A DNA stretch of 64,000 bases from Meandrina meandrites. Lineage: Eukaryota; Cnidaria; Anthozoa; Scleractinia; Meandrinidae. Positions 13,853 through 26,300 of this stretch are shown here, piece after piece. Where the stretch lies: positions 49,330,944-49,394,943 of the forward strand of contig OY855905.1 in the NCBI GenBank assembly GCA_963693305.1, given 5' to 3'. The position numbers and the translations under genes are program-made. The notes beneath the pieces were generated by a model. That model saw only the letters and a list, made by a program, of their open reading frames with translations, was not told the origin of the DNA and did no database searches. Each line of letters begins with the position of its first letter. Position 1 is the first letter of the stretch.

Positions 13853-15053
13853 TTTCAGGGCTTATTCACATCGTTATGATCACCTGTTACTCCACTGATA
13901 TTGTGAAACATTGTGAAAGTACTGCATGAAGTGAAAATACTAGTCCTCTGTGAAAGTGGAATTGTAGTAGATATATAGAATGGTTATAATATATAAAGAT
14001 CAGATTGGAAATGTGACATGAAAGGAGTATTTCTCTGTCTCAGTAATTTATGACTACGCGACACACACCATTATCAGACAGATAATTATCGTGCCGCAAA
14101 ATATTAGGAACTATATATCAACAACCAACTTCTTACTACAACGTCGATCCCAAATTGTGATGGGTGGTCTTGAAAGTAATATCTGTATTACACTAAAATT
14201 TAGCCAGTAATGGTACACATAATGTTCAAATTGTGCTGTAAATATGAATAACATAGAGAGAAAGAGAGCATGGAATTAGTGCTCAAATTATAAGCTTACT
14301 TAATTCTGCCTTTGAACTCAAGCTTGAAAATTTAGTTTGAGAAGTGCATATTTTGACAGTTCTTGTTTTGAGACCAACACAAAATACATTTACACACATC
14401 ATAGCAATCTATGATAATTCTTTATTTGCAGTATCGCTAAGTTAGTAAGACGTTGCAGCCAAATTTGTTTCTTGTTAACTGTTTTTCTTTATACAACTAC
14501 ACATTGGTACAACTTAAAAAGTGACGTCATACATGTAGCATTGCTTCATTGCTTTGAACTTGAAAGCTCTAATAGCAAATATATAATTTTACAAAAGAAA
14601 AATTCCTGGATTTTCTATGAGGCAGACATTTATTAGTATTTGTTAAGAGGTACAGGTAGCAAGTTTGGATTATTTAACATACACTTTGCTTGTACATAGC
14701 AAAAGTAGTTCTTATCTGAGGAATGATGATTCAGCACAAATTAATGAATCTTATTACATTTACTGGCAGGTAAGTCTTTCCCTTACAATACACACAAAAA
14801 CAACCACCGGCTGGGGATACTTGACTGTCTGTTCATTACTTCATATCACTGCAATACAAGCCACAGCTCAAATGCTTTTCCCACTGAAGTTATTGCACAA
14901 CTGACCTACCCATAGACTCGAATATTTCTCCATCATGGTGTTATTTCAGCTAAATTCATTTTGTCCTTTTGATGGCGACTGCAGCCAAGTCAGTGAAGCT
15001 GGTCAAGTCACACCACGTGAGCTTCACAGTTCAACACTTCAAACCATTAGGTT
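13853..15053. other. Intergenic, probable 3' UTR of the coiled-coil gene at its right end
   Basis: AT-rich sequence without a recognisable exon. On the minus strand an AATAAA lies at 14634-14629, about 420 nt past the coiled-coil gene's stop codon. It is a plausible poly(A) signal. Confidence 0.35.
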
Positions 15054-18000
15054 TTACTGACTTTCCTTTTGTCTTTTGCTGCTGCTGTTTCCATTTCTTG
15101 CTATCCACCGGGGAAACTCTTGTTCAACCATCTTCCAGTAACTCTCCTGGAATTTGACAAAAGCAGTATGAGTACTTAATTAATAACAAGTAAGGCTGAA
15201 ACAATCTCCTTGGGAAAGAGAACATTCTAAAGTTCTGCTTCTCTTGTATGTTTATATTTAGCAAAATTAGCAAGATGTCTGGGTAAAAAGTATGCCTGGG
15301 TATGATGCTGACTATACTTTCTCTCCCAAATCTTTAACTTGGACAAAAGTTGTAAGAAAAACACACTTGAGTGAAGTGCGTCTTGACCCACCTGAAGGCC
15401 GATAAACTCTGCATCATTTGAAGCCTTGTATGCTTTCTTTTCTAATCCACTTTGAAGTGCTTCCAACTCCTGGTGAGAAAAATTTGAAAATACGTACATT
15501 GTGTAACACATTTATCCTGATTTTGTTTGACTAAAGAAGAAATCACATTTCATCAGATCTATGACACAGTGAATCAAAAGCTCATCAAAGGTGTTGCCCA
15601 TTTACACCCTGAGGGAGAATCTTATTAATTATGGTAAAAAATATTAATAATGCAGAAACAGTAACTGTGAAAAATACAGACAGGTAAGGGCAACAGGCGA
15701 GGTAAGGGCATTTTCCGGCTTCCTGGTTGAATAATATTCTCCCAAACTTACTTGAATTGCTTTCATAAATTGAAACTGTGTAAAACATAATACAACTAAT
15801 TTCTAATAAAATTGTAATATTATCTTTTACAAAATCAAGGCTTCCAGAAAAGTAACATGCTGTGTTGACCATGTTTACAGGCATGTATTATTTTAAGCCT
15901 CATGCAAGCCATCGAGTCACCCAATCAGAGAGAACATCATAAGATATAATGTGCAGCAGGTTTTTGTCTTCCTGATCCTCTCTAGATCTTAGCCTCTGTG
16001 AGAGCCATTATTTGAATCATCTCGCAATCTAGCCTGTGTGCAGCCGTCACCTATTTCCTCAAGTCGTCCCTTTTCTGCATCCAACCCCACTAACTATTGC
16101 TTAATGTAAATCTAACCAGTTTCTGGTATAAATATTTGTAAGACTCTGTAGCAAGCTTTTGGAAAACTCACAACCTGATTTGCTACAGAGGCATCTGATA
16201 TTGATCACTAGAAGGCATTTCAATTGTGCACGGTCCAATTAGACTGCCTGAACAAGCTAGTTTCTAGTGACTTTGAAAGCTGACACCACAGCTTTATCCC
16301 TCAGTTACCGTCAGGTGATTGACAGGAACCTACAATCATAGACAATTATTATAGTAGTTGGGACGCCTCTTATAACGTGGCAATTCATTACGAATGCTAT
16401 GAAATAAAGATCCCCCTTCCCCCCTTTTGTGGGAGGCGCGGTGGCCTAATGGTTAGTGCACTGGACTCCGGATCGGGCGGTCCGGGTTCGAGCCCTGGCC
16501 AGGGCACTGCGTTGTGTTCTTGGGCAAGATACTTTACTCTCATAGTGCCTCTCTCCACCCAGGTGTATAAATGGGTACCGGCGAATTTACTGCTGGGGGT
16601 AGCCCTGCGATGGACTAGCATCCCGTGCAGGGGGGAGTAGCAATACTCCTAGTCGCTTCATGCTACGGAAACCGGGATAAGCTCCGGCCTGGTGGGCCAC
16701 TAGGCTCATATGCAGACTTTACCTTACCTTCCCCCCTTTACAATGTTGTAATAAAGGCAGCAACTGCAGGCTTTGTTTTTTCAGGTTACACAACATTGAA
16801 AAAGGGGAAAGAGGGATTTTTAGATATTTTCACGTTTCAAGTGGGAAAAAACAGCAAGTGTTCCAAGAATTTTGTCTAGGATTGTAGAGTTCATAGTTGT
16901 TTTGAAGACAGTAACATTGATACCAGTACTGACACAAAACAGGTGTAAGTTTCAGTTCACAGAAAAGCTGCCAGATCACTTCAGCTATTAAAAACTAGAA
17001 TCAGCCAACAGTGAGGGTCTCCCGGGGTTTAGGGAACAAGGGAACATGGCCAATTTCATCTGGGGAACATGAGAACATAAAACAGATTTTGGGGAACACG
17101 GGAACAGAACATTGTGAAAGGGCAGGCAAACAAAATTGAAAGTGATCTCGTAACATTTTCTGTGCACTTAATATGTTGTCATACAAGGATTTCCAGTGGT
17201 CATTGAACTGGAGTATGGGTATGAGCTATGAATTCATTGTGGGTTATCAGGTACTAAGCAAAATTTGTGGGAAGCAGGACCACAGTACGTTGTGGTGTGA
17301 TAGTGACCACTGAGTGACATGAATTAATATCATACAAGGAAATGACTGTGATTTCTTGTCAGCACAAACATTTATTTACTGCGTTGTTCTTTTGTGATTA
17401 AACAAGAATACATCAAAAACAACTTGCACCAAGTGGTTTTAAAATAATGTGTCAAACTTTAACAGACAAAAATAGGGTATCTTTGACATTTTTTTTCATG
17501 TTGCCATGGCAACAAATTTTGATGTTATAAGGATCCAACTCTGTAAACTGATAAAAGATTTACTAGTTTACAGTGAGAGTTCTTAGCAGCACTATTGTGC
17601 TAACTGTAATAGAATGCAAAAGACAAGAAGGTTTAAACTAAATCGTGAGTTAGCTTAACATACCATATTTTTGATAAGTCAGAGGGAGGAGGTGGTAGTG
17701 AAAGTCAGGCACACTGGAATTGCTGGGAACAAGTGCGAAAAACTGTGGGAACAACAGAACACAGGCAAACAAGGACCCGGCCCCTCCCCTTCCCAGGGAA
17801 CTCTTAACAGTCAGTCAGCAAACTGCCAACTGAGGTTTGTTGAGATGTTATTTCATTTTCACTGAAAAGTACATGTGCATGCCTTGGTGTTCCAGTTCTT
17901 TGTTATGTTCCCAAAACTTTCCAATATTAATCAAAAACAAACACCTGACTTGATCAAGGGGCATTAATAAAATTATTATACATTGTAGTCACTATCTGTC

Positions 18001-20087
18001 TTCTCATTGGCTAAGAGCCTGCAGTTAATTCTGGGAATCAGCGCAACCTACAGATTATTCACTAATCTGCTAGCAGATTAATGAATAATCTGTACATTGC
18101 ACACAGAATGCATGATTTCCAAGAGACTGTCTTGAAAGTACACAGCTGGTGAGTGGCATCTCGCATACAGCGAAGTAAATACATGTCTCGTCGATAGGCT
18201 ATCTTTAATTATAGTGCATTTGTTGTTGCCTTTTTAAAACAATGTATAATAATAAAACAATTATTAGAAATAATCGAGGTCTCGGTAAGTGTTAATCCCT
18301 TACCTCGACCTTGATTATTCCGGATATCACAAAAACCTCATCCAATAATTGTTTATGTTATGTTTGTTCCTTCTCCATGCAATAAGACAATTAGACCTTT
18401 GATGGTTAGAATTAACAAAAGATCAGGAAATGGAAATGGTACTAAGCTCAGTGCAACTGGCTTGAACCCTGGATAGAAATTCAATTCCTGCACAGCTGTG
18501 TGAAAACTCATAATAGCCATGTGTCTGTCTGTCTGTAGACCTGTCCATCATCCGTTCACTTGTTTTACATTATTGTACCTTAACCAACTGATCATTTCTT
18601 GCTTTAGTTCTTTGAAAATCCTCTGCTGTGACCTGGAGTTTTTTCTGTTGTGTACCCACAAGTGACTCATTTGCAGCAAGTAACATCTCACGTTTTGCAA
18701 GACTGTAAAGCAAGGCTTTAATTTAATACTGTACACAAGATACAACAGTAATAAAAACTTCTAACAATATGTAATCAATGTAACCTAGTATCCTCTAAAT
18801 AAAAATATTAATATAGCCCATTCACTACGTGTACCTTATATAAGGACACTTAAAAAATACCTTCCTTTAAATTAATACTGAAGAAAGTTTTGAATCTAAT
18901 TTTTGTTTCTTAGACCAGATACTGAGATGTTTAAAAGCTAACAAAGTCTCATTTTACTGACAACATTCAGAGCAAGCATGATATTAATAATTTTATTGTT
19001 CATTATGCATTATTTGTAGTGGGTTAATCTCACTATCTACAGAGATGCCAACCTATACTAAAAAACTGAAATCAGGGAGACTGCCATTTTTTTGTCAAGA
19101 TACCTTTTTTTTTGTCAAATATTCAAGATTTCCTTCGAAAATTGGCCAAAATAAGGTTAATAAGAGTAAAAACTCATATTTTAAGCAGGGTTCTACATTT
19201 GGTCTGCCGAGTCACTGGCCACTGGGCTAATGTTCTTTGAAATTTACAAACCCAAATTTATGCACAACTTTGCGGTCCTTCAACAATTATGAAGTTAAAA
19301 GAGTCAAATAAAATATTTATTATAAATTTTCTACTAGCCAGCAGGCTAGTAAATGTTACATTTTACTAGCCCAACCTCATTTTTACTGGCCTCAGGCTAG
19401 CGGGCTAGTGAAGATGTCAAACCCTGTTAAGCATTCTCCTTGGTATCTGGGAGATTTGTTGACCTGTATGGGAGACCGGGAGATTCATTCTTTATCCAGG
19501 AGACTCCCTAATAATCCAGAGTAGGCATAACTGTACCTACTATCTACCAGTTGCTGACACTGACTTCAAAACATTTTGAAACCTCTGCCAGATGAGAGGA
19601 GTGCTAAGACACAGTGCTGTGTTCCTCAAGGTCATTTTCACCCGGACATAATAAACGTACCCCAATATATACTCCAAATTCATGCTCTGAATCCATGTAT
19701 TTTTTGGTTTTCAGTTAGACGGGCCTGTAACCGAGGGAAAGGGGGGGGGGGGGGGGGGGGGGGGCTTATAACCGGAATTTTACGGTATATGAAACTACAC
19801 TGACAAGACATGCTGATAAACATGTAGTATAATGAGGCTAGATGTTGATGCGTAAAATCACAATACGCCATCTTCATCAACCTTCTATCGTGCAGAGCCC
19901 CTGAATGAAATCTACACCGTCTGTTTAAAAACGGCGCGCATTTTATTCAATCAATCAATGAATCAATCTTTGCACCGTTAAGGCGCGAAAACCACTGCCT
20001 CGTTAATTAAGGTCTTAAAACAAGAAATGACACTTACATTTCTTCATGCTTCTGGCTCAGCTGAGCCTCTCGAGCTAACCATGCCAT
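15054..20087 (-). CDS. Small coiled-coil protein, 4 exons, complete, family not recognised
   Basis: Exons are 20087-20038, 18702-18579, 15469-15392 and 15146-15054. All have GT/AG borders with matching phases, giving 345 nt and 114 aa. The start is supported by an in-frame TAA four codons upstream and by a CAAATGG context. The protein begins MAWLAREAQLSQKHEEI and continues as an almost uninterrupted charged helix to about residue 84 (QQKKLQVTAEDFQRTKARND, then ELEALQSGLEKKAYKASNDA). It then has an aromatic motif ESYWKMVEQEFPRWIARN and a short basic tail, SSSKRQKESQ. There is no signal peptide or membrane segment. The helical content suggests a cytoplasmic structural, ciliary or centrosomal role, but that is a guess. 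Introns hold a SINE and several MITEs. The gene shares its promoter with SPPL2. The model was found from sequence alone; extra small exons in the 3.1-kb second intron cannot be excluded. Confidence 0.75.
16428..16726 (+). mobile_element. tRNA-derived SINE with 13-bp target duplication
   Basis: The head has RNA polymerase III-type boxes: A box GTGGCCTAATGG near 16439 and B box GGTTCGAGCCC near 16485. A ~220-bp tRNA-unrelated body follows. It is flanked by the perfect direct repeat CCTTCCCCCCTTT at 16415-16427 and 16727-16739. It lies in intron 2 of the coiled-coil gene, antisense to it. The head resembles a tRNA but continues into the SINE body, so it is not a functional tRNA gene. Confidence 0.88.
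17980..18355 (+). repeat. Interspersed repeat, copy 1 of a pair inverted relative to 25234-25655
   Basis: Contains the palindromic core ATCTGCTAGCAGATTA and the runs CTTCTCATTGGCTAAGAGCC and GGGAATCAGCGCAA. It ends with a palindromic module spanning CAATTATT to AATAATTG. The same blocks recur in reverse order and orientation at about 25234-25655. No coding capacity; a MITE-like family. Confidence 0.75.
19186..19426. mobile_element. 241-bp hAT-like MITE
   Basis: Starts CAGGGTTCTACAT and ends with the inverted ATGTCAAACCCTG. It is flanked on both sides by TTAAG (19181-19185 and 19427-19431). The interior has several CTAGCC/GGCTAG motifs that can fold back. CAGGGTT-type ends suggest hAT, though the visible flanking repeat is 5 bp rather than 8. 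Confidence 0.6.
19741..19764. repeat. 24-base poly-G tract at an element end
   Basis: A pure G run next to CTTATAACCGGAATTTTACGGTA. A related G-rich, inverted end starting TACCGTAAAATTCC lies at 21073. These look like termini of one element family with internal G tracts. The run length is a likely assembly or polymorphism hotspot. Confidence 0.7.
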
Positions 20088-20300
20088 TTGGTGTGTTTAG
20101 TTGGGCCTTCCATTGAACATTTTATACTGCACCGGACCAGTTGAAACTCTACTTCATTTAATATGCACTGCATTGTCCCCAAGAAAAAACATAAGTGGAT
20201 CCGACAAAGATCCGACAGGATCTGGAAGCTAGTTATGACGTAATTATTGACCAGTCCTTCTCGACACAAAAGAGCGAGAGGACAACTTTTGCGTAGGAAG
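20088..20300. promoter_or_regulatory. Compact bidirectional promoter between the coiled-coil gene and SPPL2
   Basis: The two divergent start codons are 213 bp apart, so both promoters and both 5' UTRs must lie here unless non-coding exons overlap. A CRE/ATF-like TGACGTAA occurs at 20236-20243. No clear TATA box is positioned for either gene. The boundaries are set by the two start codons. Confidence 0.65.
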
Positions 20301-23300
20301 ATGGCGGAAATTTTCGGCTTTGTATTTCTCTTGGTGTTCATCTCTTTTGTAAACCAGGTGTGTATTGGTGAGCAGCTGATACTTTGGAATGTTTGAATAT
20401 TCGATATTGTTAACAAAGAATTTAAAATATTGTGCTCATTTGCTTAGGGAAACGGGCAAGATGCCGGCAATTTGGGAGTTCTTCATGTTGAAGGAACGAA
20501 AGAGTCACAAGACTTCTGCATCGCTTACAATGCGAAATGGGCGTCGTCAATTCCATCCGATCTTGACAAAACGGTAAATACCAATATGTTAACGTTATGT
20601 TTAATCGAACAGATTTCGTCTCGCGCACAAACATGGATATCTTTTCAGAATTTTTTAACAAGTGTTTTGGTTGCGATGTAACGAAAGTCAAAAATATTTT
20701 TCATTAAGCTTGTTTTTACATGAACTTGAATGATGACTTTTTAGGGAATGACACTTCGTTTGTTTGTTTTTGTAGAGACGTATTTCATTGTTCTTATTAC
20801 CCAATATTTTCCATATTAGAAAGCTTATACAGCTTTTATTGCATCACTGGAACACGGCAGCCACTACTGACAGGACTGACAGAGTGCATTTTAAATATAA
20901 TCATAATAAAAATTCAAACTTTACCTTCAGAAGTCATAATAGCACAAAGGGTTCTAGTTAGACTGAACATAAATTAAATAAATTAACTAAAAAATGGCTT
21001 GCAAAAGGTAACCTGGTGGTGTGCATTTTGAGAGGGAAGAATTACATACTGGGTGAATCTTTTTATGATGTACCGTAAAATTCCACTTATAATCCCTGGG
21101 CTTAAACAATTTTGAGTTTGGTTTTGGGTGGGCTTATCAACGCGGGGCCTATATCGGTAGGGGGGGGGGGGGGAGGAGGGGGGGAGGTTATAAAAATAAA
21201 ATAAATTTAATGTTTCGAAATGAGCCTTGGCAGTATTGATCAAAATACATTTTTAAGTTAAAAAGTCATAATAAAGCAACATTTAGCCCTGTTCAGTACA
21301 TGTCATCAAGCAAAGGGGGGCTTATAACCGGCTGTATTTTTTTGTTTCTACGTAGATGGGCCTATAACCGAGCTACACGTACCAACTACTATGTTTTTGT
21401 GATATTTAAGTTTAGCAAATATTTGTAAAATTTGTATTTTACACCGAGTGTTCTGTATTTACAAATGAAGAGCAATAGACCTACAACTAAGAAGTAAACA
21501 AACTCGGCAGCAAAATATATGGAGAGAAACAAGTCAATGTTTTGAAATTATGTTGTTTTGTAACCAAACAACAAAATTTGCATAAAAAGAAAAAAATAAC
21601 TGACTGAGTGTGATTCAGTGCCACTCATGTGCACTGCAGCATTACACCCATTCTATCACACGCTCATTACACAATGCTTTATGTTCATACAGTGCCACTC
21701 ATGTGCACTGCAGCATTACACCCATTCCACCACACGCTCATTACACAATGCTTTATGTTCATACAGTGCCACTCATGTGCACTGCAGCATTACACCCATT
21801 CCATCACACGCTCATTACTGACACAATGCTTTATGTTCATACAGTGCCACTCATGTGCACTGCAGCATTACACCCATTCCATCACACGCTCATTACACAA
21901 CATTTGCTTTATGTTCATACAGTGCCACTCGTGTGCACTGCAGCATTACACCCATTCCATCACACACTCATTGCACAATGCTTTATGTTCATACAGTGCC
22001 ACTCATGTGCACTGCAGCATTACACCCATTCCACCACACGCTCATTACACAATGCGTTATGTTCATACAGTGCCACTCATGTGCACTGCAGCATTACACC
22101 CATTCCATCACACGCTCATTACTGACACAATGCTTTATGTTCATACAGTGCCACTCATGTGCACTGCAGCATTACACCCATTCCATCACACGCTCATTAC
22201 ACAACATTTGCTTTATGTTCATACAGTGCCACTCGTGTGCACTGCAGCATTACACCCATTCCGTCACACGCTCATTACACAATGCTTTTAATGTTCATAC
22301 AGTGCCACTCATGTGCACTGCAGCATTACACCCATTCCATCACACGCTCATTACACAATGCTTTATGTTCATACAGTGCCACTCATGTGCACTGCAGCAT
22401 TACACCCATTCCACCACACGCTCATTACACAATGCTTTATGTTCATATTTCGCTCATGAAACACACAAATTTGTTTAACACATTCAATTGGAAATTGTGT
22501 ACAGTACGTATAAAATTCCTGCAATCTTTCAACTTGAAATCATAAACTGCATGTAGTGAAAACAAAACAGTTGAATTGGTACATCTCATTCATGGACTTT
22601 ATACTGAAACATGGTGACTCAACCAGCATTTTAAAATCATTTTTGGACTTGCTTTCGTGATTTCTGTGTTTTTTTTTCCTTTTAGACTGGTTGAATTTAT
22701 TTATAATTTATGGTTGAGCAGTACCTTTTCTCTTATTATATAATGACTTTTAATTAATTTATTTAAAGAGTATGCACGATATGCAACGACTGAGGCACAA
22801 TCAATAAGTAATATTACATCTTTGATCAATTGAACCCATAGTCCCCAGCTTCAAGCTGTTTTAGTAACAAGTGTATTCAGAAGCCTGAAGCCGATATTTA
22901 CGAACCTCAAGTACCCTGAAAGCCTAACTAACACTACCATTTCTCACTTTGTCACCTCAATGATGACCAAAGATCCTCTCGTGCCACCTCAGCTACATGT
23001 ACCCGTCAACGAAGATACGGTTCACCGAGTGGTATTGCCATTTAAAGATCAAACGTCGGCCGATGCAGTGAAAAAACAACTATCTAACCTGAGCAAGAAA
23101 ATCGATCACACTCTTCAACCAGTATTCAAGAGTCGCAAAATCTGTGAAGATCTCAAGATGCGTGAACCAAAACCACCCCTAATTAATCAACAATGCGTAG
23201 TGTACAATTACCAATGTGATCTGTGCGATGCAGAGTATGTCGGGTATACCAGCCGGCATTTACACCAACGTATTGATGAACACAGGTTCTCCGCAATCGG

Positions 23301-26300
23301 AAAGCATTTAAAGAACGATCACGGCCTTTATAACTTTGACGACCTTGCCAATAATTTTTCTGTCCTAAAGAAATGCAACGGAAAACTGGATTGTTTGATT
23401 TACAAAATGCTGTTTATTAGAAAGAAGAAACCTAGCCTGAACACGCAATCGGATTCCATCCGCGCGAAACTATTTGTTTAAACAAATATGTTAATGAATA
23501 ATCACACCTCTCACCGCATATATAACACTGTTGAACCGTTATTTAATTATCACTTGATAATGATGTCATGAAGACATCGAAACGTTGTGTAAAATTTCTA
23601 TCGCTCATTGTTATTTTGAAGTGTATTCAGACAACAATAAATTAACAAATGTTGATTTACAAATTAAAGTAATTTTTTATATTTTTTTCTACAAGCCTAA
23701 GTATCCATTAGTGGAAGCCAGGCCCTCTAAACTGTGCCAGGCACCTGAAAATCCCAGTGAAATACAAGGTGCTGCTGTGGCAGTGCAGAGAGGAAACTGC
23801 ACCTTATTTACAAAGGCTTTTATTGCAAAAGATGCTGGAGCAAAGGAAGTAATCATTGCCAGTAATGATACTTTGGTGAGTATTCTAGCCTGCAGAGGAG
23901 TCAGTGAATGAGTGAATGCTTATATATAGAATTTGACAAAGCTAAAATCATTATGTGTTGACCATATGGTGAATTCAAATTGTCAGTATTACAGTCGTGA
24001 TAGAATTGATTATTGAAAATTTGAATCTGCTAGCAATTTCAAGAATGCATTCATCTTATTATTAATGGAAGTGCCGATCAATGTTCAAATCAGAATTTGG
24101 TTTCTGAACACAGCCACCTGATTTGAATTAAAGAGTTCTAAGGCCAGAAATTGAATTACCATCTATTCATCTAATAAGCATTTAATACATTCATCCTGAA
24201 AAAAACATGTTTCAAGGGATTTCAGACAAGTTTTGCAAGAGTGATAACGAAAGTGAACTGCTGATAAACAAATTTTACACCCCCAGAAATTTGGTCAAAT
24301 TTAACTTTGTAAAAGGCAAAGTCAGTTTTAAGATTTTTGTGGATCTTAAACTTCAATTTCTCGTGTTTTTCACGTTTGTAAACCGCATGAAACTGGACGA
24401 TTTATAGATCTTGATGGAAAATTTATTTTATCGCCAGTTCAAATTCAACTTTGAAGTTTGATGACGAATCATGCAACATTTGAAACCCAATTTGAACATG
24501 CAGGGTTCTCCCGAATTTGAAGTAGAAGGAGAATCTTTTGTAGTAGGTGGCACTGAGCAATAAAGCAATATATACATCATGTAATCTTACATGAAGTTCC
24601 AACCGCTGACCATTAATGAGCCGAGAGTAGTTTGCATTTGCAAGCTTGTTCACAGCAGTTACGTGATTCCTGCTTCGTTTTCTTTACGTTTTCAGCCAAA
24701 TTTACATTGTTTTCAGCTTGGAGAGGTAATTGAAAGATAAAGAAAAACCTATAAAACTTTAAGATTGTTTCATTTTAAATTACATTTTTTTATCTTGAAA
24801 AATGTCATTTATCTCAAGAGTAGCCAGCACACCAAAGACTACTAGACTGCGGTTTTCGCCAGTCGCCGGGGCTTACAGAGAACACTAAACATGTCTTTTT
24901 TACACAATTCAACTTCTCGCCTTCTCTTTAATCTAAATCAGGCGGCTGTGATCAGAAACCAAATTCTGATTTGAACATTGATTGGTGCTTCCATTAATAA
25001 TAAGATGAATGCATTCTTGAAATTGCCAGCAGATTCAAATTTTGAATAATCAGCTCATTAATGTACTTCACTTAGCACGACTGTAAAAATGCTGAACAAC
25101 ACTATTAAACAATTATTTTATTACAATTATTTTTAGAATTTTTACAAGTATTTTAATGTGTTTTCATGGAGAACCTGCAAACTAGCTTCTTAGCTAAGTG
25201 TTCTATCCAATGTAAAATAAAGTTATCTATCTATGAGGTTTTTGTGATATATGAAATAATCAAGGTTGAGGTACATGTAAGTATTATCAGCCAAAGCTGA
25301 AGGCTGAGGCAGATAACACTCACCGAGACCTTGATTATTCAGAAATCACAAAAACCAAATCTAATAATTATTGTATAATATACATTTTTTAAAGAAAATA
25401 ACGATAAAAGCATTGTTGAAGACTGAAGTAAAGTGACAAGCGATGTTTTTACTTAGCTGTGTGCAAGATGCTGCTCGCAATCCATGAACCTGACATTGCT
25501 CTTGGAAATCATGCATTGCACACACAACCTAGTACAGCTTATTCACTTATCTGCTAGCAGATTAGTGAATGATCTGTAAGTTGCGCTGATTCCCAGAATT
25601 AACTATAGGCTCTTAGCCAATGAGAAGACAGATAGTGACTAGAATGCATAATACCATTAAAAGGTTACAGAAACAAAGAAAAAAATAATATTTTCTTTCA
25701 GGCCCAGGATAGGCTACAGTATATCTCAACAATAATATTATTTTGCTAGGCTTTGCCAATACTAAGTATGTGTAAAGATTCCTTTTATAAGATGATACAT
25801 TTTTTTATTCTGTAGTTTACTCCAGATGCAAATTCATCGGATGAGTATACCAAAGCAGACATTCCTGTGGCTGTGATCAGTCACGGGGACTGGAACAAAC
25901 TCAAGCAACAGGTTAGTCAGAGTGACAGCAACTACTCTAGATCTCCCTGCTAAGCACATAAAAAAGAGTTGGAGGTAAAAGTGCCTTGTAGGTTGCTTAA
26001 GCTGGACAAATTTTTGGCCCATCCCAGGATATCCAAGGCAACCATGCAAGAGGCAAGCACCAACAAAGGTCACACATTAACCAAACCATTACTTAAGGAA
26101 GCTCGCAATGGTTTCCAGCACTTTCCAGCTCTTAAACTTTGATGGGTCAGTACTAAAAATCATTTCAGTTGCTACGTTAACTATAATAATGATATCAAAC
26201 AAATTTCCAATTGAAGGCGTGAGGGCAAGACGCGCAGATTAAGTTTTTGGCTAAATTGAACATTGTCAAAACAACTCCAAATTTCGCGTGCGAGTTTGTT

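Noticed and set aside
16435..16505. tRNA-like sequence that could be called a tRNA gene
   Set aside because: It continues directly into a SINE body and is bounded by a 13-bp target duplication, so it is a SINE head.
17010..17780. Possible element bounded by GGGTCTCCCGGGG-like and GGACCCGGCCCC-like sequences
   Set aside because: The GGGAACA-type motifs and GC-rich ends suggest a repeat, but I could not match the ends as inverted repeats or find a target duplication.
19576..19880. ORFs on both strands with poly-Gly or poly-Pro runs
   Set aside because: The runs come from a 24-base G tract at a repeat end; nothing else supports coding.
21610..22545. Four overlapping 128-220-codon ORFs rich in repeated [17 protein letters not shown] text
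   Set aside because: They are translations of the 74-bp minisatellite in different frames. The unit happens to lack stops, and the array sits in an SPPL2 intron.
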